DNA from: Siderastrea radians
Lineage: Eukaryota > Cnidaria > Anthozoa > Scleractinia > Rhizangiidae
Assembly: GCA_964017195.1 (NCBI GenBank)
Contig: OZ024897.1
Location: forward strand, 36,223,036 to 36,287,035
Length of the DNA: 64,000 nucleotides
Direction of reading: 5' to 3'
Numbering within the stretch: position 1 is the stretch's first letter; every line of letters begins with the position of its first letter. A program made the translations under genes and the position numbers. The notes below the pieces were generated by a model. The model was not told where the DNA came from, did no database searches, and saw nothing but the letters and a program-made list of their open reading frames with translations. This document shows positions 49,557 to 62,477 of this stretch, piece by piece.

Positions 49557-52500
49557 ATGGCAAGTAGGCGCACACTATGTCTACTGGAGGCATCCAAACT
49601 AGGTCTCATCCTGAATTATGATCCAAGTGGTGAAAGAAATCGGTGCTTTTACCAGTGCTTGGGGAAGCATTTAAGAGTTGATAAGGTTGAAGATGTTATT
49701 GATGCATTGGAGAACTACATGCTTCATAACAGGCTAGTTCCTGTGGAAAATGAGGTAAGTATGTGTTTTTATTGTACAGGATTAGGCCCTGGGGTGGGGG
49801 GAGGAATCCCATATAAAAGCTATACGGGATGCGCCGCCCTTCCGGGTAGGGTTTTTGGACCTTTGGCTCGTAAACAGGGTAATCTGGTTTACCAGATTCA
49901 AAACATTTTACATTTCCATCACAAACAGGGTCTAAAATTCAGCATAAATTCATAATCATATTTTCATTTTTCCCAGCACATTTTTAGGCATAAACAGGGT
50001 CATGCAGGGTCAGGGTTTCAGGAGCTGGGTGGCACCCCCTACCCAAACTTAGGTTGAGTAACCCCCCCCCTCCCGGTAATTTTGTGGGAAGTATTTTCGT
50101 TGATCTCCCCGTACACCAAATCAATTCAGCTCAGTCTCACAGTACACAGATTTATTCCTCCTCCAAGTCTCAACAGTTACAGGTCACCAGAAAACTTACA
50201 AAAGCGAAAACGTCTCCGATACGTTTTTTGACCACGAGGTCCGAAACTTCAAAACGAGGCTAACCGAACAAAGCTTACATGTACTCGCATGTCACGCAAA
50301 ATCTACTTTCAAGTCACGCAAAGAAAACATTCTCGACACCCTCCCCCCATTTAAGTGTCTATCAACTTAAATGTCACTCTCATTGTCTTTGACTTCTTGC
50401 GCAACAATGTCCTTGATTCGTTCACTGGCGATCTCTTTGGTCCTCCGACTTGGCCCTAATCTTGGTGTGAACACTCCAGCTTCTGGGTTAAGCTTGAAGT
50501 CGGGATTCTCGCCTCCGATTTCTAGGTCACATACGAGCTGTAAAGGGCGTTCCACCACGTAACCATTCCCTTGTCTCAGTTTCAATCCACGAACTGCTCC
50601 ATCCTTGCCGGTAACTGCGCCCACTACTCGTCCAAGCTTCCACAGTGCTTTATCCTTTGCTTCACCTTTCATCAAAACCACTGCTCCTGTGTCTGGGATT
50701 TTTGTAGTGACCCCAGTGGAACGCCGTTGTCTTTCTTCAAGGGCATGGACGTACTCCTTAAGGAATCTCTTTCTAAGGTTCTCTTTGCTTCTCTGCAAGA
50801 ATCTCATTCGTCTTGTTACGCCATTTTCTGCAATCTTCTCAAGGTCTTCCTCTAAGATGGGAGTTGGTTTTCCTCTCAGCAAGGTGTTGGGTGTAAGCAC
50901 TGGTTGTTCAAACTCTTCCCCTTGATAAAGCAGTGGCCTGTTGTTCATGCAAGTTTCTACATCCAGCAAGGTTTCTTCAAGCTCTTGATAGGTTAGAAGG
51001 CTTCGGCCAATCGCCTTTGAAAGGCTCCTCTTCATGATACCAATAAGGCGCTCAAAGAAGCCACCCCACCATGGGGCCCGGGATAAGTTAAACTTCCATT
51101 TTATGTTCAGCGCCCCCATGTAGCTTGCTAGACTGTGGTTCTTCTTGAGCACGGATAACCATTTCCCAGTGGCCACGAACGTCTTCCCATTGTCACTCAC
51201 TATGGTCTGTGGACACCCTCGTCTGGCAATGAACTCCTTTAGCGCTCTTTGAAACTCTGCAGCAAAGAGGTCACGACAAAGCTTCAGGTGTACCGCTCGA
51301 GTGCTGGCACAGGTAATAGTGCAATGTATGCCTTGGCAGTGGTAGACTTCCTAACTTTGTAGTAGACAGGTCCCGCAAAATCCACGCCTGTTACCATGAA
51401 AGGGGTGGACAGTTCAGCCCTAAAAGCTGGCAGTGCAGCAGTTGCAGCGCATGAGGTAGACACCGGCTTCTTCCAATAGCGTTTGCAAACATTACAGTTG
51501 TGAATAACCTTCTTGGTTAGCGCTCTCAGTTTAGGAATCCAGAACTTCTCTCGGATGCGGCACATGGTTGTTGATACTCCCCCATGTAACATTTGCTCAT
51601 GGACTTGCTGAATCATCAAGGAAGCCAGCTTGCAATCTCGGGGTAGGAAGACTGGGTGATAACCTGGGACTCGGCCCACACATCTCAGTATTCCATCTTC
51701 ACACTTCTTCAGGTTCACATCTGACTTAACAGCTTGAGATGCCTGTGCCTGGGTAATCCAAAACTTCTCTGCTACTTGGAACTCTTCCGTTTGTAACGGT
51801 CCCTTCCGCTTCTCTTTCTTCTTGCAGTTATTAATAAACCGCCTCACAAAAGCAGTTACTCTTAGAAGTTTCCAGTACGATGCGTACTTGTGAAGAAGCT
51901 GATCCACAATCAGATTCTTCTCTTCTTCTTTGGCAAGCAGTTGTTTCTCAGGTTTAGGCATCAAGCATTCTTTCTCTACCTCGCAGGTCATCAACACTTC
52001 AGGCTGCTGTGGCCACTTGTCTGGATTGCCGAGCCAAATTGGTCCTTTGAACCACAGTTCTCCCAACTTTCTAGGTTCAGCACCACTGCTTCCTTGGTCA
52101 CTGGGGTTGTCACTTGTTGGAACATGATGCCATTTGAGGTAACCTTTCTCTTGAATAGCTCTGGTTCTGTTCCGTACAAACTGGGTCCAAGTCCCTAGAC
52201 CCTTGATCCAATACAGAACTGTGGTGCTGTCAACCCAGCAGTGGTACTCTTCAACTGGCTGTCCTTGTAATACTTCTTTCACATGGTTCATCAGCCTGCT
52301 TAGGGTATGTGCGGCAATAAGTTCCAAGCGTGGAATTGATAGGTCCCTTGGCGCTATCCTCGACTTTGCAACTTTGCAACTTTGCTTGTGAAGATGAAAG
52401 CCTCCATCCTCCATTATCTTTGTGGCCTCCTCCTTGAACTTGAACAACTCCTCTTTGTCATCACCGCCTGATTGGACATCATCTACATAGGTGTTCTTCA

Positions 52501-55500
52501 GCAACTCATCTGTGGTACTGGGGTACTTGTCAGTATATTGGCTTACGTGCTTCTTAAGTGTGGCCCCAAGAATGTATGGACTAGGTTCTGATCCAAAAAT
52601 CACTCTGGTGAATCGATACTGCACAACCGTTCGCGAGTCAAGATTCTCATACCAAAGAAGACGAAGCGCGTCTCTGTCCCTGGGGTCCACTTTAATTTGA
52701 AGAAAGGCCTTTTGGATGTCTCCAGTGATACACAGCAGCCTCAAGCGGTTTCGGATAAGAATGTCAAAGATCATAGGCTGTAGAGGGGGTCCCACTTCCA
52801 AACAGTCATTTAGCGATGGTTCTTGGGAATTTGCCTTTGCCGAGCAGTCGTACACTATCCTCATTTTAGTAGATTCTGCCTGGTCTCTGATCACTGGTTG
52901 GTGGGGAATGTAGTGGATGACCTCTCCTGTGGGTATTTCTGGCACTATTTCTAGGACTCCTTGCTCTAATTGTTGTTCCATAACACTGTGATACTCTTCA
53001 AGTCTTTGGATCTTCTCTAGCTTTCTGGTGGTACTTCTTAGCCTCCCAATTGTCAGCTCCCTGTTTGAACGCAAAGGGGCATGATCTGGTTTCCATGGCA
53101 ACCTTGTTGAATATGTACCATCCTCCAATCGCTGCAGTTGATTCGTAAAATCTTCATGGAACAAACCCAGTGTGTTTTCCACATCAGTTAGTCCAAGGAC
53201 TTCTTGAGAACACATTTGAATGAATTCTTTCTGACTGGAATTCAAGAAGAAACCCTTCTCTACTTGAGCACTTGACAAGATAGCCTTTCCAGCAATGACC
53301 CACCCTAACATGGTAAACTCAGCTCCTGGGTCAGTGTCCGGGTTTGGACCTAGGATTGCAGGCTCCGTTGACTTGATTCTTTGAATGTCAGCCGCTCCCA
53401 AAATAATGTGTACGGGCAACTTATCTGCAGTTGCTGTCTCTTCGCTAAATTCCAGTCGCCGTATGCGATGATTTCGCTGCTTTAGGTCAGGGATTTTGGG
53501 GTTAGGCAGGTAGGTCAAGACGGGCTTCTCAGCATTGATACATTCCAGCTCCATTACAAAACCCTCAATGACATTAGATTCCACACAAACCTTGTAGATT
53601 TCAACTTGCTTGCCAACTGTCCCATACATTTGCTCGATCACTCTCCTTTCATTCTGGTATGGCTTAATGTTCAGTTTAGTCAGTAAGTTTGCACTAATGT
53701 ACGAGCTACCTGCTCCACTATCAAGCATGATCCGTGCTTGCACACCATTAACTTTAGCCACCACGGTTGAATGCAGGGTTGTTTGAAAATCGTTTACACC
53801 ATAAAACTTGTCTGAAGAGGCCACTGATTCAGCAGCAGGGTTGGGTGGAAGTGTTGTAGGGGTTTTATCACAAATAGATGTGTGATGTCTGCTGTTACAT
53901 CTTCCACATCCTCGAGATCTGCACTGGGAAGCTGCATGACCAGGTCTTGCACAATTGTAACACAACCGGTTTGTTTTTAGAAACTCCCTCCTGCTAGCCA
54001 GGTCCAGTATCTTTGTACATTCCGAGCTCCTATGATGGTGTGAGTTGCAGTAGATGCAGGCTGCGGGAGGTGTTGGCTGTCTAGGTTGTCGTCGGTTAGA
54101 GCCAGACATGAGCATTTTGTCCCCTCTTCTCAGATGACTTCCCTGATTTGCCCCAGGCTTTTTAGCTTCATGGGTTTGGACAGATGCTTCAGGTAACGGG
54201 TTTCTGTCTGTATACTTGCGAAGGTTCTCTACCAATTCTTCTAATCCCCATTCTTCCCAGTTGTCATCCTTTTGTGCCAATGCTTCTCTCACTGGTCCGA
54301 GCTTATCCATAATGCTGTAAACATAGCCTTGTGCACTCTGCAATTTTTTCATTGTGGCCAGGGTTCTCACAGTTCTAGACAACTCATTGTAAAACTCATG
54401 GATCTCTTTAATCTTGGCCAGGCTTGTAATGTTTGGTAATGATTCCAAATCCTTAATTAATGCCTTGTGTACCTTAATGTGTTTCCCATAAGTCGCTTCT
54501 AGGATCTTTTTGGCCTCTTGGTATCCCTCTGCAGAGTGCGGTAAGCCAAGAATGTGACTCTTAGGCACCCCTTCCACTAGTTCAAGCAAATAATTAAATT
54601 TGCTAATTTCTGAAATTTTCGAATTGTCTACTTCCACGGTAAATTGGTTCCAAAATCTGAGCCAATCTTTGTAGTCCCCTTTAAATGGTGTGATAGTATA
54701 CTTCTGTAATTTAACCGCCTGTGGTTTGGTCATTTCTTGAGCGGCCTTCTTTTCTTCCAATGCCATTTCTAACTCAAACTTCTTGTGAAACCAATCTTCT
54801 TCTCTCTTGTGAATTTCCTGTTTTTCCAATTCGGTCAACGCTTGCTTAATTCTGTCTCTAAGGTTAGGCACAGGTATCAGATCTTGCTTACGGTTATCGT
54901 ACCACTGTCTTACCTCTTCGAAACTCTTCTCCTCATCCAACATGGCGTCCTTCACACGGTCCGCTGCGCCCTCAAGTGTTTTGTTTATCTCACAAATTTT
55001 CTCGTACGCCAAACGCATATCCTCGTTTACTCCAGTGTTTAGATTTTCCTCGATCTCCTTGACGTAGTAGGTCGCCCTTTTCAGTTCCTTAGTGTAGTTT
55101 CCTTGGGCAATATCCACCATGTTTGCAATAATCTCACTCGACTAGTCGAACACGAAGTCGTTCTCCAAAACTCTCTAAGTTATTCTCCTTTACCACGATA
55201 TCTCGCCGTCCTGGCAGGGTCGCCACTTTTGGTGTGGGAAATATTTTCGTTGATCTCCCCGTACACCAAATCAACTCAGCTCAGTCTCACAGTACACAGA
55301 TTTATTCCTCCTCCAAGTCTCAACAGTTACAGGTCACCAGAAAACTTACAAAAGCGAAAACGTCTCCGATACGTTTTTTGACCACGAGGTCCGAAACTTC
55401 AAAACGAGGCTAACCGAACAAAGCTTACATGTACTCGCATGTCACGCAAAATCTACTTTCAAGTCACGCAAAGAAAACATTCTCGACAATTTAAAAAATA

Positions 55501-58500
55501 TTCCGCTTTATCAGTTTATTTTTTATTTTTCCAAAGTTTCATTCTTTAGTCTCATATTGATAATAAAGTTTCGAAATAAAGGAGTTAAAGTCAGTTTTGT
55601 AGCAGATTCGAAGTATTATCTGAGAAACAAATTAGACACAGCATTCATATCACTGCTCGAAAACATTTTCACTTTCTTAGTTTCTACAGACATTTGCAAA
55701 GAATTTTAATTTTAATCAAAATAGAGTTGCGAGCTGACTAAAAGTCATTAAAGGCCAATATTGTGTTCAAACACAGAGCTTTAAGTTGTTCCATAGTTTT
55801 TACTTTATTTAAAAAATATAAAAAAGTCCAGTGCGCTGGGCAAAATCAGTGCGCACGCTGGTGTTAAACCGGGATATAAGTTTAATTTTGTTTTATTGGG
55901 CACCAGTGTCTTACCTTTTTCCCTTTTTTCGTGTTTTACATTTACATGTATATATATTTAAATTTACAAGGTATATTTACAGAGATCTGCTGTCGCAGGT
56001 ACCATGGAGGCCGAAGTAGCTGCAGCTTAGCTGTTTTAGTTTGCCTCCATGAGTAAAGAGAAACAATTACAAGGTTAAATATGTTGTTGCTAATGGACAT
56101 TGACATGATATTGATTGTGCTACAGATCGATGTGTAAGTCCAGAATGAAATAAAGAGTCAGAATGGAAGTAGAAAAATAGAATAAGATGGATTTCTTCTT
56201 GTGGTTTCCTTCCAATCCGACTATTTCTGGATTTGTACATTTTTTCTCCACTATGAAATCATGGGTAAACTGAACTGTATTATTATCATTATTATAGACT
56301 TGAAACCCTGTTTGTTGTCTGTTATAATGCAGGATGGTTCATTTGCAACAGAAGACCTGTTTGGTTTTCTTACGGATGGGGACTTTCAGGCTTTAGGAAA
56401 AAGACCCAAAACATGGCGTGATTGTGTTATTGGCCTTAGAGATGAGATGGCAAACCATGTTGTAATCCAATCTGCAGCCTCTCTCTTTGCACTGAATATC
56501 CACATAATTGATGCGATGGGTGTAAGTAACAAGTTTTGCTATTTACCCTTAACTTTCTTGGGGGGAGAAACTGCCACCCTTTTCTAGGAGATTTTGCAAT
56601 TTACTGAAATCCCTGGATCCGCCCCTGATTTTCAGAGCCTGATGGAAAATCATGTTTGCATTCATTTTGGACCACTCAGGGGTTGAGGAAAACATTTGCA
56701 GTCACTATGTTCAGCAAATTAACTGCAATGTATTGAATTAGTCAGCAAAATCAATGATAACTTTTGCTTTTCACTCTTAGAGAGAGAATATAACTGCCCC
56801 CTTACGTGGTCATGCCAAGGAGGACGTATATGTTGCATACACAGGACATCATTATATGCTGCTAGCACCTAGTTCTACGAATGCCAATTTTGGGAATAAT
56901 GCTTCTTCTGGTACAGGTAAACATTTTCCCTTTGTTTATTCAAGAAAAACACATTATGATACATTTTGTCTTGTACAAAGGATGACAAAAATGTATGTTG
57001 TCTTATCTGCAGTACCTGAGAAACACAAGGGAGCTCGACCATTCCTTTATTCAGGACCTGAACATTACAACCCTGGTGTTAGTATTTTTAGAGGAAAGCC
57101 AATGGGGGTAAGTTCCGGCTTCAGAGTTTCTGGTAACTTTTAAGATCCAAGAATCCACTTATCAAGGATTACACATTAAATTTCAGCTGTGATCCACTGA
57201 TCCATAAACCTACATGTATTGACCCCCAACAATGTTGACACCCTCCCCCTTACCCCCCCCCCTTGAAAGTGTTATATTCCATTCTTTAAGTTTCCCACTA
57301 AATAATTTTACCCAAGTTTGGGTGTTGGCATTCCATGCAGTATAGTTAATGTTTATGTGAAAGTCATTCCCCATAACATGTTACAATTTCAATAAACCCA
57401 AATTTTTAGATTTTGTGTTTAATATACTTTTGTTCTTTGTCTCAAAAGTTGGGTGATGTGAAAGCAGAACCATGTCAGAATCAGATGGGACCAGGAAATG
57501 TGCCAGACTCATCAGTGATCGTCATTTCAGACGACGATGATCAGGATATGGAGAACGTCTCTAATAATCCTCCCAAAATAGTAAGTACTAGCAACTACAA
57601 CACAATGATTTTCCCTCATGCACCACATTTCTGTAGATCAGGCTCTGAGCAACATGAAAACCTCTCCATCCAAATCTCTTCAGAACCCCTGCATATTGCT
57701 CCTTATGTTAAATGACACCTGTTTAACATTAATTTTTAATAAGGCTGTTTGCTTTTTTATGTATATCTACAACAGGTCATGTCATCTGGTGAAAGCAGTG
57801 ACAACAATTTGGTTACGGTGTCAAAAAAGTTACAAAGAAAGCGAAAAAGACAGAAAAAACAGGCAAAAGTAAGTATAATAAAACCATCCAAATTGCTTTT
57901 TCTAGAAAAGGTAGATGATAACAATAGGCTGCGTAAATTAGAATTTAACTTTTTGCAATAACCCCCCCCCGGATATTGACCTAGAATTACATATTGTAAC
58001 CCTAGAACACTTTAGTGAAACATAGTCACCCTAACATTTGAGGGGGGTTGGGGGGGGTAGGATGGACCCCCCATAGATTTGCAAAACGGTTGGGAGTTAG
58101 AGCATACAACTTGGCATGCAATTAGTACGTGACCAACTAATTAATTTCCATAGCAACAATTACTAATTAAATTATTACTGATGCCATGATAACAAAAACA
58201 CAAATCCAAGATGGCTACCATCTTAGATTTTCGAATTTTGAGACTTTGTTCAAAATTGAGAAATTTGCCTGTCGAAAACTGGAGACTTTTTAATCACTTT
58301 TGAAAAAAAAGCGACTTTTCAAAGCAAATTTCAACTTTTGCGACTTACCATAATGACGTCATCAATGATGACATCACCTAATTAGTGTCAAAAGGTGTGT
58401 TAACAGTCATGGGTCAGTTGTGCCACAGCTTTTGGCAAACAGTCAAATGGTTCAAATTTGAGCCCAAAAAATTGGGGGGGGGGACATTCGCCCCCCCCTC

Positions 58501-60455
58501 AAGTGTTCTAGGGTTAAGCAAATTTCTGTTGCTATGTGTGACTACTGATATGCATGTGTGACTACCTATGCATATGATATATGTGATGTTGAAAACAGAT
58601 TTGGGTTTTTTTAGTGCCTTCTTGCTTTAGTGGTGGTTTAAATTAAAAAAAAAACATTTTTGGGTGTAGGTGGTTTCTTCCTCTGATGAAATGTATGGTG
58701 ATATCAGAAGTAGAAGCTCTTCTTCCAGCACTGGAGCTAAAAAGCAGAGGAAAAAGAAACCTTACAATGATGTAAGTGTTCATGGTCAATTTTTATTTCC
58801 CTGTGAGCATGATCATATAATATGCAATAACTTACATTTTGCATGAATGAAACTGTATATTCATTGTTTCTGATGACAGCGATCAACATTTTAGCGCACC
58901 GTAAATTAGAGAAAGTTTTACTACATGGGTTTTTTTTTGTACTGTAGGTTAGTTATTTATAATAATTAGTTCGTAGTTAATGTAATGAATTGTTAGTTAA
59001 TCGATTTCAGAAACGGAGAAATATTTTTGAGTTAATAATAATTTGGTTTGTGAAATGATTTGAAGCACTTGCCTAAATTTGTTTTAAACAGCTGATCCTT
59101 TGTTGCTAAGATAGTTGGATGCTTTTGCACATGGTTCATATCTCCCTTCTGACATCATTCTCTGACAATATCATACAATAATATCAGACAGTACGTATAT
59201 ATCAATGCCCATGCCCACATTTGGTTATTAGGGGGATTCTTCGATGGATGAACTTGTGGAATCAATGGGTGGCCTTAGTTCTGCTGATGTAACACCAATA
59301 AAAAAGCCCAAGAGATGCAAAGAAGAAGTGAAATGGTCTAAGAGCTTGTTTTCAGATGATGAGTAAGTCAATTATTCACACACTCTTTCTCAATAATACC
59401 TCCCAGGCATCAAATAATGGTGCAAACGTATCGCCTGGTCTCAGACAGCTCTGCCTTACTCTACTGTTTAGCAATCTTTGGGCCAGCCAGGAACATGAAA
59501 AGCGTGATCACGCCATGTGAAACGGCCACTCTCATTGGCTAGAGAAAAGAAAAACAAAAAAGCAACCACATGTCAGAACAAGAAACCTCGCACATAGTGA
59601 CCAGACCGGATATATAGTGCTGTAGAAACGGAGGCGCTCGTACCTGGATGTAAATCAGTGTAGTTGTTTTCATAATAATGCTTGTTTATTTGGGTACTAA
59701 TTGAAACACACAGCTGTTAACTATTCAATCAATTTATTTTTTCCAGGGATGACATCCTTATACAAAAGGGCAACCGAACGTACGCCAATCAAGAAAACAT
59801 CGACAAGCTGGAGGCTGTGCAGGTCACAAAAGTACCCCCAACTACCACTGGTACCATAAAGTATGAAGTCGAGTATAATGAAAAGGAGCCACTGTCAAAT
59901 GTTAATGACAGATGGAACTGGGGCCGTTCCCAGCCATGCAAAAGAAGCGGATTTTGTAAGGGAGGATGGCGAACCTTGCAAATTTGCCGTGACTCGAAGG
60001 AATGTGGCAACCCGGAGTGTTCATTCCGCAAGATCCACAAGACTCCTAACAAAGCTGACTTCACTAGGAGGAAGGCTTGCCTTCATTGCAAAAGCAAGCC
60101 CATTCACATTAATTGCACGGCAAGGAAATACGTGGAGAATGATAGATGTCATAAGAATATGAAGGTGATATACATTGGTGATCACTCCTGCTCACCTCGG
60201 GCTCCAGAGGAAAAGCCAAAGAAGGATGAGGTAGAATGCATCATCCGTGAAAGACCCACGATAACAACTGGGCAAATTCAGATAGAAAAGGTGAGGCAGG
60301 CTTTGCTCGGCGAGAGTTGTGCGGAAGCTGTGGACGATGTTGCTTTAAAATACAGTGACACAAGACACATTCGATACCTTCGAGACTCAGTGAATGACAA
60401 ACGGAGACCAAATGGTGACTACAGAATGTGCAGCAGCCGTTCTCGAGGCTGCTGA
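49557..60455 (+). CDS. OTU-protease / WRKY-GCM1 zinc-domain protein of element C
   Basis: Exons in consistent phase: 49557-49754, 56333-56521, 56781-56916, 57013-57107, 57449-57580, 57776-57868, 58670-58771, 59232-59362, 59747-60455; ATG directly follows the first acceptor. The OTU cysteine-protease (deubiquitinase-type) domain spans exons 1-3: Cys box GERNRCFYQCLGKHL, DGSFATEDLFGFL, and His box VAYTGHHYMLL. Exon 5 has VIVISDDDDQD, a strong SUMO-interaction-type motif. Exons 6-8 are Ser- and Lys-rich with KLQRKRKRQKKQAK, a likely nuclear signal. The last exon has a WRKY/GCM1-type zinc domain (RWNWGRSQPC, ICRDSKECGNPECSF, CLHCKSKPIHINC, YIGDHSC), then the helical lead-in to a MULE core (ITTGQIQIEKVRQALL), then a stop at 60453. 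The catalytic core is absent. A BEL/Pao element fills the first intron. OTU activity is inferred from motifs. Confidence 0.75.
50083..50338 (-). repeat. 3' LTR of the BEL/Pao element
   Basis: Plus-strand reading tgtgggaagtattttcg to aaaacattctcgaca. It matches 55233-55488 with two or so differences (for example gaagta against gaaata). Confidence 0.95.
50339..50348 (-). other. Polypurine tract
   Basis: GGGGGGAGGG on the minus strand, immediately upstream of the 3' LTR. Expected plus-strand priming site. Confidence 0.85.
50367..55120 (-). pseudogene. Gag-Pol of the BEL/Pao element, frameshifted
   Basis: The frame opens at ATG 55120-55118. Order: gag with coiled N-terminal region; CCHC knuckle CYNCARPGHAASQC; aspartic protease LDSGAGSSYI; reverse transcriptase with TYVDDVQSGG; RNase H fragment CWVDSTTVLYWIKG; integrase zinc region (HEQMLHGG ... 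CNVCKRY) and core start DFAGPV. Near 51310 the frame shifts by one base, giving a stop at 51284; the integrase core and C-terminus (VSDNGKTF ... ) continue in another frame to 50367. The segment between HLHKQSCKVAKS and the RNase H motif is short for the family, suggesting an in-frame deletion of the RT thumb and RNase H start. The copy is therefore defective for autonomous activity. Confidence 0.88.
55209..55225 (-). other. Primer-binding site
   Basis: TGGCGACCCTGCCAGGA on the minus strand, seven bases inside the 5' LTR. It begins with TGG as expected for a tRNA 3' CCA end, and resembles the Arg-tRNA type sites I know from BEL elements. Confidence 0.8.
55233..55488 (-). repeat. 5' LTR of the BEL/Pao element
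   Basis: See the partner at 50083-50338. 256 bp, TG...CA ends. Confidence 0.95.
55493..56332. other. Intron of the element C gene, nothing recognised
   Basis: AT-rich sequence between the BEL/Pao element and the second OTU exon. Short incidental ORFs only. Confidence 0.5.
57997..58516. mobile_element. MITE, TAACCCTAGAACACTT ends
   Basis: TAACCCTAGAACACTTTAG at the left, AAGTGTTCTAGGGTTA at the right, with G/C-run arms. It lies in the intron before exon 7. Non-coding. Confidence 0.8.
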
Positions 60456-61357
60456 GGTCAAGCGCCAGACTCTTGGACAACGAACTGCAGGAAAAGGGCC
60501 CAGTGCAGCAGATCGCACCGAAAGGGAGAATGACCAGTTGTTCCTCGACCTTGATGCCTGTGCAACAGCGGTTCATCACGTTGCAGAACGTACTGACATG
60601 ACAGAAATGGAACAGCTCCAGCCTGTAGAAACAGCACACGCTGCATTCAAGATCAATACCAGGGACACTCACAGATCTGACCGGAACAAAAAAGCGCGAA
60701 AAACGAAAAAAACAACTGAAACCGCACAATCTGTTAGCAAGAGTAACCTCCGGTATTTTTCAAAAAAGGTGGATAATGTACAAATGGATATCCTAGATTA
60801 TGCAAGCGGCATGTCCAATTTCAGTTTTAAGATGCTGGACACAATGGGATATGTGCAGAACGTCATCATATCTCAAGATTCTGTTGGCTGTGGTTCTCCC
60901 GCGTGTCGCAAGAGCTGCCACCATGCAGTTTGGATTTTGCACAACGTGTTCAGATTTTCTAGAAATGAAAAGTTGATCTATTAAAAAAAATTGTCGAAGG
61001 CGGAATGGGAAAAAGTCCTCAGCGCTTTCCCAGGGCAATTACCATTAGCACGCCTAGCTGCCAGCAGTCGCCAACCCGACCTATAGCATTAATATTCGCC
61101 ACACGAATAGAGAAGCAAAGTGTGCTGTATGCAGAAACACGTTAGTGCATGGTGATCTGCAAGCATCAACTGAAGGTCCGTACCGTACAATAGAGCGTAA
61201 ATGGATTTTACGTACATTTTTCTTTTGCCCGCGCATTAGCTGTGTAACGCAACTTCCTAGAAACTCCTACATTACCCCTTTTTGTCAGACCACGATGTCA
61301 TTTCGTTATGACCCGAGTTTGACGGAAGAACAGAAACGTCGTGCTATGGTCATGTGA
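60456..61357 (+). pseudogene. Decayed C-terminal transposase remnants of element C
   Basis: Starting about 60394 a second frame reads to TAA at 60982 and includes a SWIM-type finger (VGCGSPACRKSCHHAVWILH), in the position of the SWIM finger in copies A and B. In-frame codons after the stop (KKLSKAEWEKVLSAFPG) continue for about 33 residues. In a further frame, 61130-61357 reads AKCAVCRNTLVHGDL ... FFFCPRISCVTQL and ends with TGA; this matches the layout of the C-terminal zinc ribbon in copy A. Two frame breaks, one stop and the absence of a D-D-E core show that the transposase part is dead. AATAAA is at 61502. Confidence 0.7.
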
Positions 61358-61600
61358 CAACTTAAAAAAACTGGTAGGCCGTCAATGGAATAGAGCGTCT
61401 TGCGTTACATAGAGTACGAGAAATCGGCGGGTGTTCTACCACTTGTACTTCTTATTGTTTAAAGTTTGAAAACTTTGTGTTCTCATGTTTCATACAAAGA
61501 TAATAAATAAACGTTCTAGCTGAACTTTTCTATTCATCACAGATGGATCCAAGAGGGCAAAATGTCTGGTGCATGGCGCGACGCTGTTCCCTCTTGTCGA

Positions 61601-61712
61601 TTACATCCGGGTACGAGCGCCTCCGTTTCTGCGTCGGATCACCTTTGCAGAGTTTTTTTTTTCGATTGGTGTAGAGTGCTGTAGGAACAAAGGCGCTCTC
61701 ACCCGGATGTAA
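61601..61712. repeat. Small foldback repeat (ttacatccgggtacgagcgc)
   Basis: Left ttacatccgggtacgagcgc and right gcgctctcacccggatgtaa are imperfect inverted repeats. A single arm is also found at 59617-59653 in an intron of the same gene. Confidence 0.65.
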
Positions 61713-62477
61713 AGCAGGCTTCAGCGTCGGACGAATCTATTGAAACATTTTTTACCCCCTCCCCCCATTCAATGTTGCTGAAATGAGCCCAGATTGCACC
61801 GATTCAGCTTTACCAACATAGAAATGTGGGGTGGAGGTTTGGTTCAACTCATTTTGACCGCGACTGTAGTCGATTTAATGCCGAAGCTGCTCCCTTTTCT
61901 GGTGATTGCCTCCCTGTTGCATCACGCGACGTATGCGGACGGAAATCTGCTACGAGATATGCACAACTGCACTCCCGGATATTCTTGCTCTATACCCCCC
62001 CCTCCCCTTGCACTCCCCAGTTTTGAGGCCGAACCAGTAAAGGGAAATTTTAGTACTCGGCAGTTTAAGGTGATGCAGTAGATATAGAACTGACAATAGA
62101 TTTGCGTTCAAACTTTGCCTGTTGGTTGCTTACATAAAGGGAACTTAAATTATGACATAAAAAGGGGTGTCTCGGGATTCGTTCAGGAGCAGGCGTTTAT
62201 AAGCTTTCAGAAACGTTTTTTTTGGGGGCCTTAACTAAACGCAAATTGTGAAAGCAAAAATAAACAGAGAGAAAACAAAGTAAAAATTTAACAATGAATG
62301 TAAAGCATGGATGCCAAGGAGCAATTTTATGTATGTTTCATGATAAAAGCGTGCATATTTAAAGTACGCAGTGTTTTTCAGGCCATAATTTTCGTTCATA
62401 ATTTTCGAATTCACTTTCTATTTTTATTTATTTATTTTATTAAAACACATGGGAGAGGCATAACACAATTCTCGCAT
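61713..62477. other. Non-coding interior of element C
   Basis: ORFs at 61794-62081 and 62307-62609 resemble nothing known to me and have no splice or codon support. Confidence 0.45.

Larger units (their letters stand above)
50083..55488 (-). mobile_element. BEL/Pao LTR retrotransposon, 5.4 kb
   Basis: Two 256-bp LTRs (TG...CA) flank a minus-strand gag-pol. ATTT is present on both sides (50079-50082 and 55489-55492) as a short target duplication. A primer-binding site and polypurine tract are in the expected places. LTRs differ at only a few bases, so insertion is recent. It sits between the exons carrying the OTU Cys box and the rest of the OTU domain. Confidence 0.93.

Noticed and set aside
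37606..49754. SUMO-motif exons of copy B splicing into the OTU exon of element C
   Set aside because: The phases would allow it (0 to 0), but the 9-bp duplications place the two sets in different elements and the transposase exon lies between. Kept only as a possible chimeric transcript.
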